Made by a program: the position numbers and the translations under genes
In this document: positions 1 to 8,484 of the stretch, in pieces
How the letters are laid out: every line of letters starts with the position of its first letter
Position numbering within the stretch: position 1 is the stretch's first letter
Notes under the pieces: generated by a model
Told to the model about the DNA's origin: nothing
Database searches by the model: none
Seen by the model: only the letters and a program-made list of their open reading frames with translations
Assembly: GCF_001650025.1 (NCBI RefSeq)
Contig: NZ_LVVY01000066.1
Span: 1-37,245 of the forward strand
DNA from: Devosia elaeis
GTDB lineage: Bacteria > Pseudomonadota > Alphaproteobacteria > Rhizobiales > Devosiaceae
Direction: 5' to 3'
DNA: 37,245 bases

Positions 1-36
1 ACTCTCCATAAAACCGGAGGGGACTTGGGGCTCAGG

Positions 37-510
37 TCAATCCCAATAGCAACCGTCTCTTTCGAAGTTGGCTTTGCCGCGGCTGTATCCGATAGAAAGT
101 TTCTGACTGGAATCCCAAGCAGTCTTGAGATCGAGTAGGACGATCATCGCGTGACGTTTGCACTCCTCCAATTCAGCACGCGTGTAGCGTCGTGATCTCG
201 TCCCTCCGATTTCAGCTGCAATCTCACCAGCAAGGCTGATGACGCAATGATCATCGGTGCGGAGGTCGACGCGGTTCCGCCTTGAGTAATCGAAATTCAT
301 GGCTCTCTTCGCAAGATGGATAAACGCTCTGCCTGCACTGCCGTTTAGGCGCCACGACCACATGAACCCCATGCTTTCTGGGAATCGTAGGCGTCCATCC
401 AGCCTACAGGCTCGGTCCACATATGGGCTTGTATCATCCCATGCTACCCCACCGATATTTGGTACTGGAAGTGGCACATTTCTCCGAGAAATTTTCGACC
501 CGGAATGCAT
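37..510 (-). CDS. Hypothetical protein, unrecognised
   Basis: This 157-aa ORF matches no family I know. It has ordinary globular composition, with no clear signal peptide or membrane segment. Charged and aromatic residues are mixed along its length, and it ends in a polar stretch with the terminal residues CYWD. The ATG at 510 has no convincing Shine-Dalgarno sequence, so translation may start further in, for example at the Met codons near residues 47-49 or at residue 71. The region is visibly poorer in GC than the haem operon to its right and lies beyond the 3' end of a tRNA gene, so it probably belongs to a mobile island. A chance ORF is possible; antisense frames of similar length exist here. 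Confidence 0.4.
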   Translation of the reverse strand: MHSGSKISRRNVPLPVPNIGGVAWDDTSPYVDRACRLDGRLRFPESMGFMWSWRLNGSAGRAFIHLAKRAMNFDYSRRNRVDLRTDDHCVISLAGEIAAEIGGTRSRRYTRAELEECKRHAMIVLLDLKTAWDSSQKLSIGYSRGKANFERDGCYWD

Positions 511-1197
511 CGGATGTGGGCTGGGGGCAGCCCCCTGTCCGCCCCCTTCACAATGCGTCAGTCAGTGCTGCGGTCAAATGGCTGGCGGCGCTCGATCTGG
601 GCGTCTGCCCAACATGCACCGATATGGACGATTGAAGAGTCCTAAACATTCTGAAATTCGTTCAAATTTACCGCTGCCTTCTTATCCATTGACGGGGATA
701 GTCTTGAACTGTCAGTGACTTGGTACCTGGTGCAAGCGCATATTGGCTGTGAACGGCGTTCAAAGAACGGCATCAAGCTTGTGCAGGTCGGTTGTTGCAC
801 GGCAAATTTGGGGCTAGCGTGGCGGCCTTCCGAAATCGCGCTGCTGACCACTGCAAGCCGCAACCCTTGGGGACACTCGTGCTAAAGCTGTTCGGAGCGA
901 TAAATCCCCGCGCGTATACCGCAAGGGCCGCAGGAAGCTCACAGAGTCCTTTTAGCGCGGCCATGCTCCCCATGTAGCCAAAGGGGCGCTAGGCCAGCCA
1001 ACGAGTCTCTCTGAGCTCGCAAACGGCAATCCGCTTTAGCTCAGTTGGTAGAGCACGATGCAAGAGCCGAAGGCTCGACCGCATCATTCGTGGATGGGCA
1101 TTTCTGAAATGTGAACGGCAGTGTGAACGGACAAGCCGTTGCTAACGGAACGCTCCCAATGTAGAGTCCGTAAGTCGCTCATTTCGTTGAGAAAATA
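511..1197. other. Gene-poor stretch downstream of tRNA-Thr
   Basis: I can support no protein gene in these 687 bases. The open frames are short, overlap one another on both strands and look like no known family. The stretch does hold a broken tRNA copy (1031-1091) and repeated TGTGAACGG units (1111-1119 and 1123-1131, with a related GTGAACGGC near 750). Base composition is lower in GC than the core genes. Its position at the 3' end of tRNA-Thr suggests the edge of an integrated element. Confidence 0.5.
1031..1091 (+). pseudogene. Broken tRNA-Thr copy with a hairpin insert
   Basis: Bases 1031-1056 are identical to nt 2-27 of the intact tRNA-Thr at 1198-1273, but on the opposite strand. The match then stops. 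A 25-base insert (1057-1081) carries the hairpin GAGCC-GAA-GGCTC. After it, 1082-1091 (CATCATTCGT) repeats the start of the anticodon arm of the same tRNA. The T arm and the 3' acceptor strand are missing, so this cannot be a working tRNA. Because the copy is inverted, it is not a simple attachment-site duplication. Confidence 0.65.
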
Positions 1198-1273
1198 TGG
1201 TGCCGCTTACGTGACTCGAACACGTGACCCCATCATTACGAATGATGTGCTCTACCAACTGAGCTAAAGCGGC
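1198..1273 (-). tRNA. tRNA-Thr (anticodon CGT)
   Basis: Read on the minus strand this is a complete cloverleaf. The acceptor strands GCCGCTT and AAGCGGC pair over 7 bp. The D arm contains AGCTCAGTTGGTAGAGC, the anticodon loop is TTCGTAA with anticodon CGT on the stem CATCA/TGATG, and the T loop is TTCGAGT. The 3' CCA is encoded (1198-1200). The gene lies 38 bases after the hemY stop, with a small hairpin (1280-1296) between them, so it could be cut from a hemY read-through transcript. Its 3' end faces the low-GC region 1-1197, the usual geometry for an island inserted at a tRNA gene. Confidence 0.95.
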
Positions 1274-1311
1274 GCCGGGTCGGGATTTGGTCCCGATGGA
1301 TGGCGGGTCTT

Positions 1312-2697
1312 TTACTGGTCGTTTCCGGCCGATGCAAGAGGCAAGGCGGTCGGTGCGGCGGGCAGGGCGGGGACGCTGTCGGCGGGGGCGGTATCGACCG
1401 GCACGGGGCGGGCATTGAGCGCCACCGGAACCTTCCATTCGAAGGCATCCAGCCGCCCGGTCAGGGGAGAAACGGGCTCCCATTCGTCGCTGACGATATT
1501 GTCGGCGGTCCAGGCGGGATCACGCGGCGCCTGCAGGGCGCGGGCCAGCCATTCGCGGGCCTTGCCCTGGTCGCCGCTCTGACCCTCCTCGATCTCCGCC
1601 ATCAGGCTGGCGACGCCCTGAGTGGCGTCGGGCCCAACAAAGGACAGCAGGGCTTCGCGGGCCAGGGGCCAGTCATAGGCATCGATGGCGGCGCGGGCCA
1701 GGGCCATGCCGGCGGCCCGGTGGGGCGGGGGCAATTCGATGATCTCGCGCATGCGCTTGAGCCGCTCGACCGCGGAGGCGCCGGGCTGGGCATGGGCGTA
1801 GAGCGCCGCAATATCGGGATGGCCGGTCGCCCGCCAGATGCGGCGCAGCAGGCTCTGTGCCTTGCGGGTCTCGCCGCGATGGGAATAGATGCGCGCCGCG
1901 ATCAGCGCCGCCGGGACGAAATCGGGCAACAGTTTCAATGCCGTCAGGGCATGATCCAGCGCGGCATTGGGCTGACTGGTTTCGTTGTCCCGGGCGCGGG
2001 CGGTCTCGATGACGGCCTGGCGGCGGCGCTTGCGCGCCTTTTCCTCGCGCGTGGCGGGGGTTTCGGCATTGACCATGGCCACCGCTTCCGCCCATTGGCC
2101 GCGGCGCGCCAGGTCCCCGAACACTGCTTCTGCAGCCCAGGTCGTTCCCGGCGCCAGAGCCAGGGTCTTGTGGGCAAAGGTCAGCGCCGCTTCGGGGCGA
2201 TTCTGGGTGCGGGCCTGATCGTATAGGCCGGTCAGCGCCGCGATTGCGGTTTTTTCGCTGGCGATCAGGGCGCGGTAATGCTCGCGGGCGGCCGGCATGT
2301 CGCCCAGGGCCAGGTCGGCGCGGGCCTCGAGCAATCTGGCGGCGCCATTGTCGGGCAGCCGGGCCTGGGCCTCGCGCGCCATGATGCGAGCGCGCGCCGG
2401 ATCCCCCGATTGCAGGGCGATCACCGCTTCGGACAATGCCTCCACCCCCTGTTCGCGCCGCTTGGCGGCGCGGCGGCGCGCCATGGCTTTGGGGGCACCG
2501 ATGACGCGCCGCACAATGGCCCAGAGAGCGATGATGAGGGCGGCGGCCAGCAGCAGGATGACGACGGCTGTGCCCAGGCGCGGTTGCATGCGCTGTCCGG
2601 CGATTTCAAGGGTCAGCGTGCCGGGCAGGGAAATGACCCACGCCGCCAGGGCGGCGATGGCCAGGCTGCCGATGATCCAGGAGGCAAGGCGGATCAT
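1312..2697 (-). CDS. hemY: HemY-like TPR membrane protein
   Basis: This 461-aa protein is the HemY/HemYx-type inner-membrane TPR protein found in haem operons; it is not protoporphyrinogen oxidase. Two hydrophobic helices lie at about residues 5-25 and 40-62 (HemY N-terminal region). A basic stretch and then helical TPR-like repeats follow to about residue 380, and the tail is rich in proline and alanine. The start was chosen because its ATG shares ATGA with the stop of the upstream mitofilin gene, which implies translational coupling. A longer upstream frame only runs antiphase through that gene. The biochemical role of the family is poorly defined; membrane scaffolding in haem synthesis has been suggested. 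A hairpin without a clear T-run follows the stop (1280-1296). Confidence 0.85.
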   Translation of the reverse strand: MIRLASWIIGSLAIAALAAWVISLPGTLTLEIAGQRMQPRLGTAVVILLLAAALIIALWAIVRRVIGAPKAMARRRAAKRREQGVEALSEAVIALQSGDPARARIMAREAQARLPDNGAARLLEARADLALGDMPAAREHYRALIASEKTAIAALTGLYDQARTQNRPEAALTFAHKTLALAPGTTWAAEAVFGDLARRGQWAEAVAMVNAETPATREEKARKRRRQAVIETARARDNETSQPNAALDHALTALKLLPDFVPAALIAARIYSHRGETRKAQSLLRRIWRATGHPDIAALYAHAQPGASAVERLKRMREIIELPPPHRAAGMALARAAIDAYDWPLAREALLSFVGPDATQGVASLMAEIEEGQSGDQGKAREWLARALQAPRDPAWTADNIVSDEWEPVSPLTGRLDAFEWKVPVALNARPVPVDTAPADSVPALPAAPTALPLASAGNDQ

Positions 2698-3929
2698 GCA
2701 CCGTTCTCCGTCGCGAGGGCAGCCTTGCGTAGATCGGCCAGGAAGGCTTCGGCCGCGGCCAGGGCCGCGATGTCGGCCGCGACATTGCCCGCCGCGGCCT
2801 GCATCGCGGGGGGAAGCGCCTCGAGCGCTGCTTGGGCGGCGGTGAAATCGCGGCGCGCCAGGGCGGCCTCCAGCCGGGCGATCTGCGCGTCGGGGCCATC
2901 GCCCTCGATCTCGCCGGCGGGGCGCATGGCGACGATATTGCGGGCCCAGTCCATGGCATTGTCCTGCCAATTGCCTTGGGCATTGGCGGGCCGGCCGGCC
3001 AGCATGTCGGGAATGGCGGCATCGAGACGCCGCGCGATCTCGTCGGGCCGAGGCAAGCCATTGGTGGCGCTGGCCGACAGGGCTTCGGGGATGGAAAGAT
3101 CGGGCAGGGCCTGCCGCAATGCGCTCAATTCGGGTTCATAGGTCCGGCCGGACGCGAAGGCGCCTTCCAGGCCGGAAAAGATCAGTGGCAGGCGGGCGGC
3201 CTGGCCGCCGTTCTCCCGATTGGCATTGGCGGTTTCCGCCAGCGCGGTCACCCGGCTTTCGGTTTCGACGATGCGGGTCGCATTGTCTTCCGCTGCCTGT
3301 CGCAGTTCGGCCAATTGCGCTTCGAGCGCGGCAATGGCTTCCGCGTTGCCCGGATCGGGGGTGGAAGCAGACGACGCGCTGGGCGCCGCCGCAAGGCTTT
3401 CCACCTGGGCGGCGAGCGTCGCTACCTGTTCGGCCAAGCCATTATCGGTTTCGGACGCGGCGGCGGGCAGGGCAGCGATATTGGTTTCGAGGTCAGATAT
3501 GCGGCTGGTCAATGCGGCGATCTCGCCCTGCAAAGCGTCGGCATTGTTCTGCAATTGTGGGATGGCGGTGCCGAATTGGGCCAGGCGCGGGTCAGTCGGA
3601 GGCGGGGCGGCAGGGGGGCTCGGCCAGAGTCCGAACCAGGCGAGGCCATAGGCGGCGCCCAGGCCGATGGCGCCACCCAGAAGGCCGGCCAGCCAGGGCG
3701 ATCCCTTGCTCGGTTCCGGTTCGGCCATCCTGGTCGATGCAGCCGGCTTTGCGGTTTTTGCGGGCTCGGGCTTGCCGGCCGGGGCAGTCCCCGGCTTGGC
3801 TGCCGGGCCCGATTCGGTGCCCGGCGCGGTGCGGGCCGTGCCTTCCAGCATCGGCGGACGGACCGGCCCGGTCTTGTCCTGGCTTTTCGAATCGGCGGAC
3901 GGCGTTGCTTTGCCGGGATTTTCAGCCAT
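2694..3929 (-). CDS. Mic60/mitofilin-family inner-membrane protein
   Basis: The protein has 411 aa. Residues 1-70 are rich in Lys, Pro, Ser and Ala and probably cytoplasmic. A single glycine-rich membrane helix lies at about 78-100. A long Ala/Glu/Gln-rich coiled coil spans about 115-245. The C-terminal helical domain, about 260-400, resembles the mitofilin signature region. This is the architecture of alphaproteobacterial Mic60, the relative of the mitochondrial cristae-junction protein, which is known to sit in haem operons. The protein would be periplasmic and anchored in the inner membrane. The start is preceded by AGGAGG. It lies between hemD and hemY and overlaps hemY by 4 bases. Assignment rests on architecture and context more than on sequence identity. 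Confidence 0.82.
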   Translation of the reverse strand: MAENPGKATPSADSKSQDKTGPVRPPMLEGTARTAPGTESGPAAKPGTAPAGKPEPAKTAKPAASTRMAEPEPSKGSPWLAGLLGGAIGLGAAYGLAWFGLWPSPPAAPPPTDPRLAQFGTAIPQLQNNADALQGEIAALTSRISDLETNIAALPAAASETDNGLAEQVATLAAQVESLAAAPSASSASTPDPGNAEAIAALEAQLAELRQAAEDNATRIVETESRVTALAETANANRENGGQAARLPLIFSGLEGAFASGRTYEPELSALRQALPDLSIPEALSASATNGLPRPDEIARRLDAAIPDMLAGRPANAQGNWQDNAMDWARNIVAMRPAGEIEGDGPDAQIARLEAALARRDFTAAQAALEALPPAMQAAAGNVAADIAALAAAEAFLADLRKAALATENGA

Positions 3930-3953
3930 GGGCCTGCCTCCTGTCTGTTCCGA

Positions 3954-4688
3954 TCATGGCCCAGTTTGCTCGCGCGCAAAAGCCAGCGCCAGCGCCATCA
4001 TCGCCTCTTCGCTGGGATGGTCGGCCAGAAGGACGCGGCTGAAGCGGTTTTCGAGCAGCGGCGCGGCGACATTTTCCGACAGGCACAGCATGGGACGGTC
4101 GCGCCGGCGGCTATCGGGCAGGATCGGCGCGGCCAGGGCGCAGAAAATCTCCGCCGTGCGACGGGAATAGAGCAGGGTCGCGCCGAAGGCGCCTTGCGCG
4201 AGCCCCGTCGCCACATCCGGATCGAGCCCGGTCTCGGCCACCATTTCATAGACGGGGCTGGTGACCACCATGAGGCCGTGAGGTGCCAGGGCCCCGGCCA
4301 GATCGCCGCTCAGATGCCGGCCGGCCGGGTAGAAGACCGGCCCGGCCAGGCGCGCCAGGGCGATCCTGGTGACCAGCGAATCAAGCGTGCCTTCGGCGGC
4401 TTCCACCTCGGCAAAGCCCAATTGGCGGGCCTCATGGGCGGTGCGGTCGCCCACCGCGAAAACGGGAATGTCGAGCAATTGCGACAAGGCGTTCAGATCG
4501 GCCAGGGCACGCAAGGCATTGGTGCTGGTGATGGCTATGGCGGCAAAGCCCTGGGCCGGCGGCAGGTTGGCGGCGAGGGTCTGCCGGCTCATCAGCGGCG
4601 CCAGCGTGCTGGCGATGCCCAAGGCTGCCAGACGTTCCGCCGTGGCCTGGGCATCGGGCAGGGGTCGGGTTACCAGCATGTGCATCAT
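3954..4688 (-). CDS. hemD: Uroporphyrinogen-III synthase
   Basis: The 244-aa product cyclises hydroxymethylbilane, inverting ring D, to give uroporphyrinogen III. It begins with the typical LVTRPLPDAQATAERL segment. It alternates two Rossmann-like halves with ITSTNALRAL (first half) and LLYSRRTAEIF (second half), the usual places of the conserved Ser/Thr and Tyr residues. HemD is poorly conserved, so position between hemC and the mitofilin gene adds much weight. I chose the ATG at 4688 because ATGATG there overlaps the hemC stop (TGA at 4687-4685). An in-frame ATG at 4709 lies inside hemC and is less likely. Expression is probably coupled to hemC. Confidence 0.88.
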   Translation of the reverse strand: MMHMLVTRPLPDAQATAERLAALGIASTLAPLMSRQTLAANLPPAQGFAAIAITSTNALRALADLNALSQLLDIPVFAVGDRTAHEARQLGFAEVEAAEGTLDSLVTRIALARLAGPVFYPAGRHLSGDLAGALAPHGLMVVTSPVYEMVAETGLDPDVATGLAQGAFGATLLYSRRTAEIFCALAAPILPDSRRRDRPMLCLSENVAAPLLENRFSRVLLADHPSEEAMMALALAFAREQTGP

Positions 4689-5623
4689 GCCGTCCATTGC
4701 GCCAGCCAATCGGGCCCGGCCTGGGCCAGCAGGTCCCGGCCGACCTTGTCGCCCAGCGCCTGGGGATCGGTGCCGCGGACTTCGGCGCGGAACGATGTCT
4801 GGCCATCGAGACTGAGGATTTCGCCCTTGAGGACGAGCATCTCCCCGTCCCAGTGAGTCAGTGCCCCGACCGGGGTGCGGCAGGATCCGTCGAGCACGGC
4901 CAGCATGGTGCGTTCGGCGGCAATGGCCTGGTGGGTCGGCGCGTGGTCGAGCGGGGCGACGATTTCAGCAAGGCGGTCGTCGCCGGCGCGGATGGCGATG
5001 CCGATGGCGCCCTGGGCCGGGGCCGGCATGAACTGATCGGGATCGAGAATGGCGGTGGCGCGATGGGCCTCGTCCAGCCGCTTGAGCCCGGCCAGGGCCA
5101 GCAGGGTCGCATCGGCGACGCCATCGAGCAGCTTTTGCAGTCTGGTATGCACATTGCCGCGGAACGGCACGATGCGCAGGTCGGGCCGGAGCCGCCGGGC
5201 CTGGGCGGCGCGGCGAATGGAGGAGGTGCCGAAACGGGCCCCCTCGGGCAGGCTGTCGATATCCTTGACGCTTACCGAAATGAAGGCGTCGCGCACATCC
5301 TCGCGCTCGAGGAAGGCGGCCAGCACCATGTCCTGGGGCAGGCCGGTGGCCACATCCTTGCTGGAATGAACTCCGATATCGATGCGGCCCGCGAGCAGGG
5401 CCTCGTCGATCTCCTTGGTGAAGACGCCCTTGCCGCCGATATCGGACAGGGTGGTGTTCTCGGCCTGGCTGCGGTCGCCGCCGGTCGAAAAGACCTCGAT
5501 CTCGATGTCACTCTCGGCCAGGCCATGAGCCTGGGTCAGGCGCTGACGCACCAATCTGGCTTGCGCGAGGGCCAATGGGCTTCCGCGTGTTCCGATCCGG
5601 GCGAAGGGCTTGGGCGATTGCAT
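4685..5623 (-). CDS. hemC: Porphobilinogen deaminase (hydroxymethylbilane synthase)
   Basis: The 312-aa enzyme links four porphobilinogen units into hydroxymethylbilane in the cytoplasm. It shows the [14 protein letters not shown] opening, the catalytic aspartate in VHSSKD (D90), the arginine-rich [11 protein letters not shown] segment, [11 protein letters not shown], and the cysteine that carries the dipyrromethane cofactor in GSCRTPVG (C248). Length is normal. It is the first gene of the minus-strand haem operon and is divergent from tsaD across 56 bases. That gap contains a small inverted repeat, CTCCC-TCGT-GGGAG (5652-5665). Its stop overlaps the start of hemD. Confidence 0.97.
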   Translation of the reverse strand: MQSPKPFARIGTRGSPLALAQARLVRQRLTQAHGLAESDIEIEVFSTGGDRSQAENTTLSDIGGKGVFTKEIDEALLAGRIDIGVHSSKDVATGLPQDMVLAAFLEREDVRDAFISVSVKDIDSLPEGARFGTSSIRRAAQARRLRPDLRIVPFRGNVHTRLQKLLDGVADATLLALAGLKRLDEAHRATAILDPDQFMPAPAQGAIGIAIRAGDDRLAEIVAPLDHAPTHQAIAAERTMLAVLDGSCRTPVGALTHWDGEMLVLKGEILSLDGQTSFRAEVRGTDPQALGDKVGRDLLAQAGPDWLAQWTA

Positions 5624-5679
5624 ATCCGGGCGGTCCTGGTGTAGGCGATAGGCTCCCTCGTGGGAGTAGACTTTTCGTC

Positions 5680-6759
5680 ATGACCGGGCAAGCGCCAGTC
5701 CTCATTCTCGGCATCGAGACCAGCTGCGACGAAACCGCCGCGTCCGTCGTCCTGCGGGATGAATCCGGTCGCGGCATCATTCGTTCCAATGTGGTGCGCA
5801 GCCAGCTCGATGAACATGCGGCATTTGGTGGCGTGGTGCCGGAACTGGCGGCGCGCGCCCATGTCGAATGGCTCGATCACATCATCGCCCAGGCAGTGGA
5901 CGAGGCCGGCATCGCACTCGCCGATCTCGATGCGGTGGCGGCGACGGCCGGGCCGGGGCTGATCGGCGGGGTGCTGGTGGGGCTCACCACCGGCAAGGCC
6001 TTGGCCGCCGCGCTCGACAAGCCGCTGGTGGCGGTCAACCATCTCGAAGGCCATGCGCTGACGGCGCGGCTGACCGATCACGTGCAATTTCCCTATCTGA
6101 TGCTGCTGGTTTCGGGGGGGCATAGCCAATTCGTGCTGGTGCGCGGGGTGGGCGAATATGAGCGCTGGGGCGGCACGATCGACGACGCTCTGGGCGAGGC
6201 CTTCGACAAGGTGGCCAAGCTCCTATCGCTGGGCCATCCTGGCGGGCCGGCCGTGGAGCGGGCCGCCAAGGCCGGCGATCCGCGGCGCTTCAAGTTTCCG
6301 CGACCGCTGCTGCGCGAGGCGCGGCTGGATTTTTCCTTTTCCGGTTTGAAGACCGCGGTGCGGTTGCAGGCGGAGGCCCTGGCCCCCCTGGATGAGCAAG
6401 ATGTAAACGACATTGCCGCCAGTTTTCAGGCTTCGGTGACCGAGATCGTGGCGACGCGGTCGCGACAGGCGTTGCAGCGGTTCCGGGCCGAGCTGCCGGA
6501 AGCCGCGCCGCAATTGGTGGTGGCCGGGGGCGTTGCCGCCAATCGTAGCATTGCCGCGGCGCTCGCGGTGGTGGCGGCCGAAACGGGCGCGCGCCTGGTG
6601 GTGCCGCCGGTCGCGCTCTGCACCGATAATGGCGCCATGGTCGCCTGGGCCGGGGCCGAGCGGCTGGCCCTGGGCGCGGCCGACCGGCTCGACGTGGCGG
6701 CGCGGCCGCGCTGGCCGCTGGACGCGCCGGGCATGAAGGTGGACGATCATGCGGCTTGA
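5680..6759 (+). CDS. tsaD: tRNA N6-threonylcarbamoyladenosine transferase subunit
   Basis: TsaD (Kae1/Gcp/YgjD family, 359 aa) transfers the threonylcarbamoyl group to A37 of ANN-decoding tRNAs, working with TsaB and TsaE. The sequence has [14 protein letters not shown], the metal-binding histidines in NHLEGH (H121, H125), LVSGGHSQ, the [11 protein letters not shown] segment and VAGGVAAN. The ATG at 5680 gives the standard start just before the first beta strand; the frame stays open upstream into the hemC region but has no family sequence there. Its last 11 bases overlap gpsA, so the two are probably co-translated. MtaB, further right, acts on the t6A product of this pathway. Confidence 0.97.
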   Translation: MTGQAPVLILGIETSCDETAASVVLRDESGRGIIRSNVVRSQLDEHAAFGGVVPELAARAHVEWLDHIIAQAVDEAGIALADLDAVAATAGPGLIGGVLVGLTTGKALAAALDKPLVAVNHLEGHALTARLTDHVQFPYLMLLVSGGHSQFVLVRGVGEYERWGGTIDDALGEAFDKVAKLLSLGHPGGPAVERAAKAGDPRRFKFPRPLLREARLDFSFSGLKTAVRLQAEALAPLDEQDVNDIAASFQASVTEIVATRSRQALQRFRAELPEAAPQLVVAGGVAANRSIAAALAVVAAETGARLVVPPVALCTDNGAMVAWAGAERLALGAADRLDVAARPRWPLDAPGMKVDDHAA

Positions 6760-7735
6760 GACGGTCTCGGTCATTGGCGGCGGTGCCTGGGGCACGGCGC
6801 TGGCGCAGGCCGCTGCGATGGCGGGGCGCGGCGTGACGCTGGTGGTGCGCCAGGCCGGGACCGCCGAGGCCATCAATGCTGCCCGGAGCAACGAGACGGC
6901 CTTGCCGGGTCAGACATTGCTGCCCGCCATCACGGCCTCGTCCGACTTTGCCGAGGCCGATATCGTCATCCTGGCCGTGCCCGCGCAGGCGACGCGCACC
7001 CTCCTGTCGGGGCTCGATGCGACGCTGCTGGCTGGCAGGCCGGTTGTGCTCTCGGCCAAGGGGCTCGAAACCGGCACCCTGGCGCGCCAGAGCGAAATCC
7101 TCGCCGACATGGTGCCGGAGGCTCTGCCCTATGTGCTGTCCGGTCCGAGCTTTGCCGCCGATGTTGCCGCGGGCCGGCCCACGGCGGTCACTTTGGCTGG
7201 CGACGATGCCGATGCCACCTCGGCCCTGGCCACCGCTTTGGCGGGGCCGAGCTTTCGCCCCTATGCCGCCGATGACCGGATCGGAGTGGAGATCGCCGGT
7301 GCACTCAAGAATGTCTATGCCCTGGCCTGCGGCGCCGTTGAGGGGGCCGATCTGGGCGCCTCGGCCCGGGCGGCACTGATCGCGCGGGCCTATGCCGAAA
7401 TGGCGCGCATGGTCACCGCCATGGGCGGTTCGGCCCATACGCTGACGGGGCTGGCCGGGCTGGGCGACCTAACGTTGACCTGCACGTCGGTGCAGTCGCG
7501 CAATTATCAGTTCGGCATGGCGCTGGGCGCCGGCGGCAGTCGGCAGGATATCCTGGCCTCGGGCGCCAAGCTGGCCGAGGGCGTCGCCACCGCGCCGGTC
7601 GCGGCCGCCCTGGCCCGGAGCCTGGGTGTCGAAGCGCCGCTGATCGATGCCGTCGACGCGGTGGTCGCCGGCCAGGCCGATATCGCCACAATCGTCGCGG
7701 GGCTGATGTCCCGCCCGCTCAAGAGGGAACATTGA
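6749..7735 (+). CDS. gpsA: Glycerol-3-phosphate dehydrogenase [NAD(P)+]
   Basis: The 328-aa enzyme reduces dihydroxyacetone phosphate to sn-glycerol 3-phosphate for phospholipid synthesis. The N-terminal dinucleotide fold is marked by [12 protein letters not shown] (residues 8-19). The substrate domain carries [10 protein letters not shown], the catalytic lysine in [12 protein letters not shown], and the [12 protein letters not shown] segment. Length is normal. It overlaps tsaD by 11 bases and is followed after one base by the YciI gene, forming a tight plus-strand run with the EVE gene. The start at 6749 places the nucleotide fold at the extreme N-terminus, as expected. Confidence 0.96.
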   Translation: MRLETVSVIGGGAWGTALAQAAAMAGRGVTLVVRQAGTAEAINAARSNETALPGQTLLPAITASSDFAEADIVILAVPAQATRTLLSGLDATLLAGRPVVLSAKGLETGTLARQSEILADMVPEALPYVLSGPSFAADVAAGRPTAVTLAGDDADATSALATALAGPSFRPYAADDRIGVEIAGALKNVYALACGAVEGADLGASARAALIARAYAEMARMVTAMGGSAHTLTGLAGLGDLTLTCTSVQSRNYQFGMALGAGGSRQDILASGAKLAEGVATAPVAAALARSLGVEAPLIDAVDAVVAGQADIATIVAGLMSRPLKREH

Positions 7736-7736
7736 C

Positions 7737-8030
7737 ATGCTCTATGCCATGATCGCCAAGGACGCGCCCGGCGCGCTGCAGACTCGGCTCGATACGCGCC
7801 CGGTGCATCTGGAACACCTCAAGTCGCTGGGCAAGAAACTGGTCTTTGCCGGGGCGCTGCTCGATGCCGAGGAGAAGCCGGAAGGCTCGATCGTGGTCTT
7901 CGAGGCCGAGAGCCTGGAAGAGGCCGAAAAACTGGCCGCCGCCGATCCCTTCGTGCCGGCGGGCGTCTTTGCCAGCTACGAGGTGAAGCGCTGGCGCCTG
8001 GCCATCAACAATTCGGGCGCGGAGCTCTGA
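7737..8030 (+). CDS. YciI family protein
   Basis: This 97-aa protein has a ferredoxin-like YciI fold. It opens with MLYAMIAKDAPGA, contains the histidine of RPVHLEHLK (about residue 24-27) that is the conserved active-site candidate in the family, and a DPF motif at about 76 (AAADPFVPAG). YciI proteins are small dimers related to muconolactone isomerases and dehalogenases; most have no known substrate. It begins one base after the gpsA stop and ends one base before the EVE gene, so it is clearly within the same operon. The function is unknown beyond family. Confidence 0.9.
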   Translation: MLYAMIAKDAPGALQTRLDTRPVHLEHLKSLGKKLVFAGALLDAEEKPEGSIVVFEAESLEEAEKLAAADPFVPAGVFASYEVKRWRLAINNSGAEL

Positions 8031-8031
8031 C

Positions 8032-8466
8032 ATGGCCTATTGGCTGATGAAATCGGAGCCCGACGTCTTCTCCTTCGAGGACCTGGTCAGGAAGACCGAA
8101 AAGGGCGAGGCCGAGGAATGGCATGGCGTGCGCAATTATGCGGCGCGCAACAATATGAAGGCCATGGCGATCGGCGACGAGGCCTTCTTCTACCATTCCA
8201 ATATCGGCAAGGAGATCGTCGGCATCATGAAGATCGTGGCGCTGGCCCATCCGGACAGCACCGGCGAGCTCAACGCCAAGGGTGAAGTGGTGTGGGAATG
8301 CGTCGATGTGCAATCGGTCAAACCCTTCCCCCGTGCGGTGACGCTGGCCGAGATCAAGGCGACGCCGGAGCTTTCCGAACTCGAACTGGTCAAGCTGTCG
8401 CGGCTGTCGGTCTCCAAGGTTTCCGAGGCGGAATGGAAGCTGCTCTGCAAGATGGGTGGTCTGTAG
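8032..8466 (+). CDS. EVE domain protein
   Basis: The 144-aa protein is a stand-alone EVE domain (PUA-like superfamily, relative of human THYN1). It starts with AYWLMKSEPDVFSFEDL and continues with EWHGVRNYAARNNMKAM and GDEAFFYHSN, the classic family blocks lining the pocket that binds modified bases. Such proteins are thought to recognise modified nucleotides, but the single-domain bacterial versions have no proven role. It is the last intact gene of the tsaD-gpsA-yciI run. The next gene starts 18 bases later behind its own GAGGAGAG ribosome site. Confidence 0.93.
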   Translation: MAYWLMKSEPDVFSFEDLVRKTEKGEAEEWHGVRNYAARNNMKAMAIGDEAFFYHSNIGKEIVGIMKIVALAHPDSTGELNAKGEVVWECVDVQSVKPFPRAVTLAEIKATPELSELELVKLSRLSVSKVSEAEWKLLCKMGGL

Positions 8467-8484
8467 CGGCGCGAGGAGAGCGGC

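Noticed and set aside
299..718. 139-aa plus-strand frame near the left edge
   Set aside because: It overlaps the more plausible minus-strand ORF at 37-510, has a run of Cys/Pro/Gln typical of a non-coding frame, and no motif.
1031..1056. The tRNA-Thr fragment as a plain attachment-site repeat
   Set aside because: It copies the 5' part, not the 3' end, and is inverted relative to the intact tRNA; site-specific integration gives direct repeats.
1280..1296. Hairpin TCGGGA-5-TCCCGA after hemY as a terminator
   Set aside because: The stem is only 6 bp and no T-run follows; more likely a spacer or processing feature between hemY and the tRNA.
1300..2226. 308-aa plus-strand open frame opposite hemY
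   Set aside because: Gly/Arg-rich shadow frame with no recognisable motif.
2832..4856. 674-aa plus-strand open frame opposite the mitofilin and hemD genes
   Set aside because: It is Gly/Arg-rich, has no domain, and lies fully antisense to two genes with clear family features; long antisense frames are expected at this GC content.
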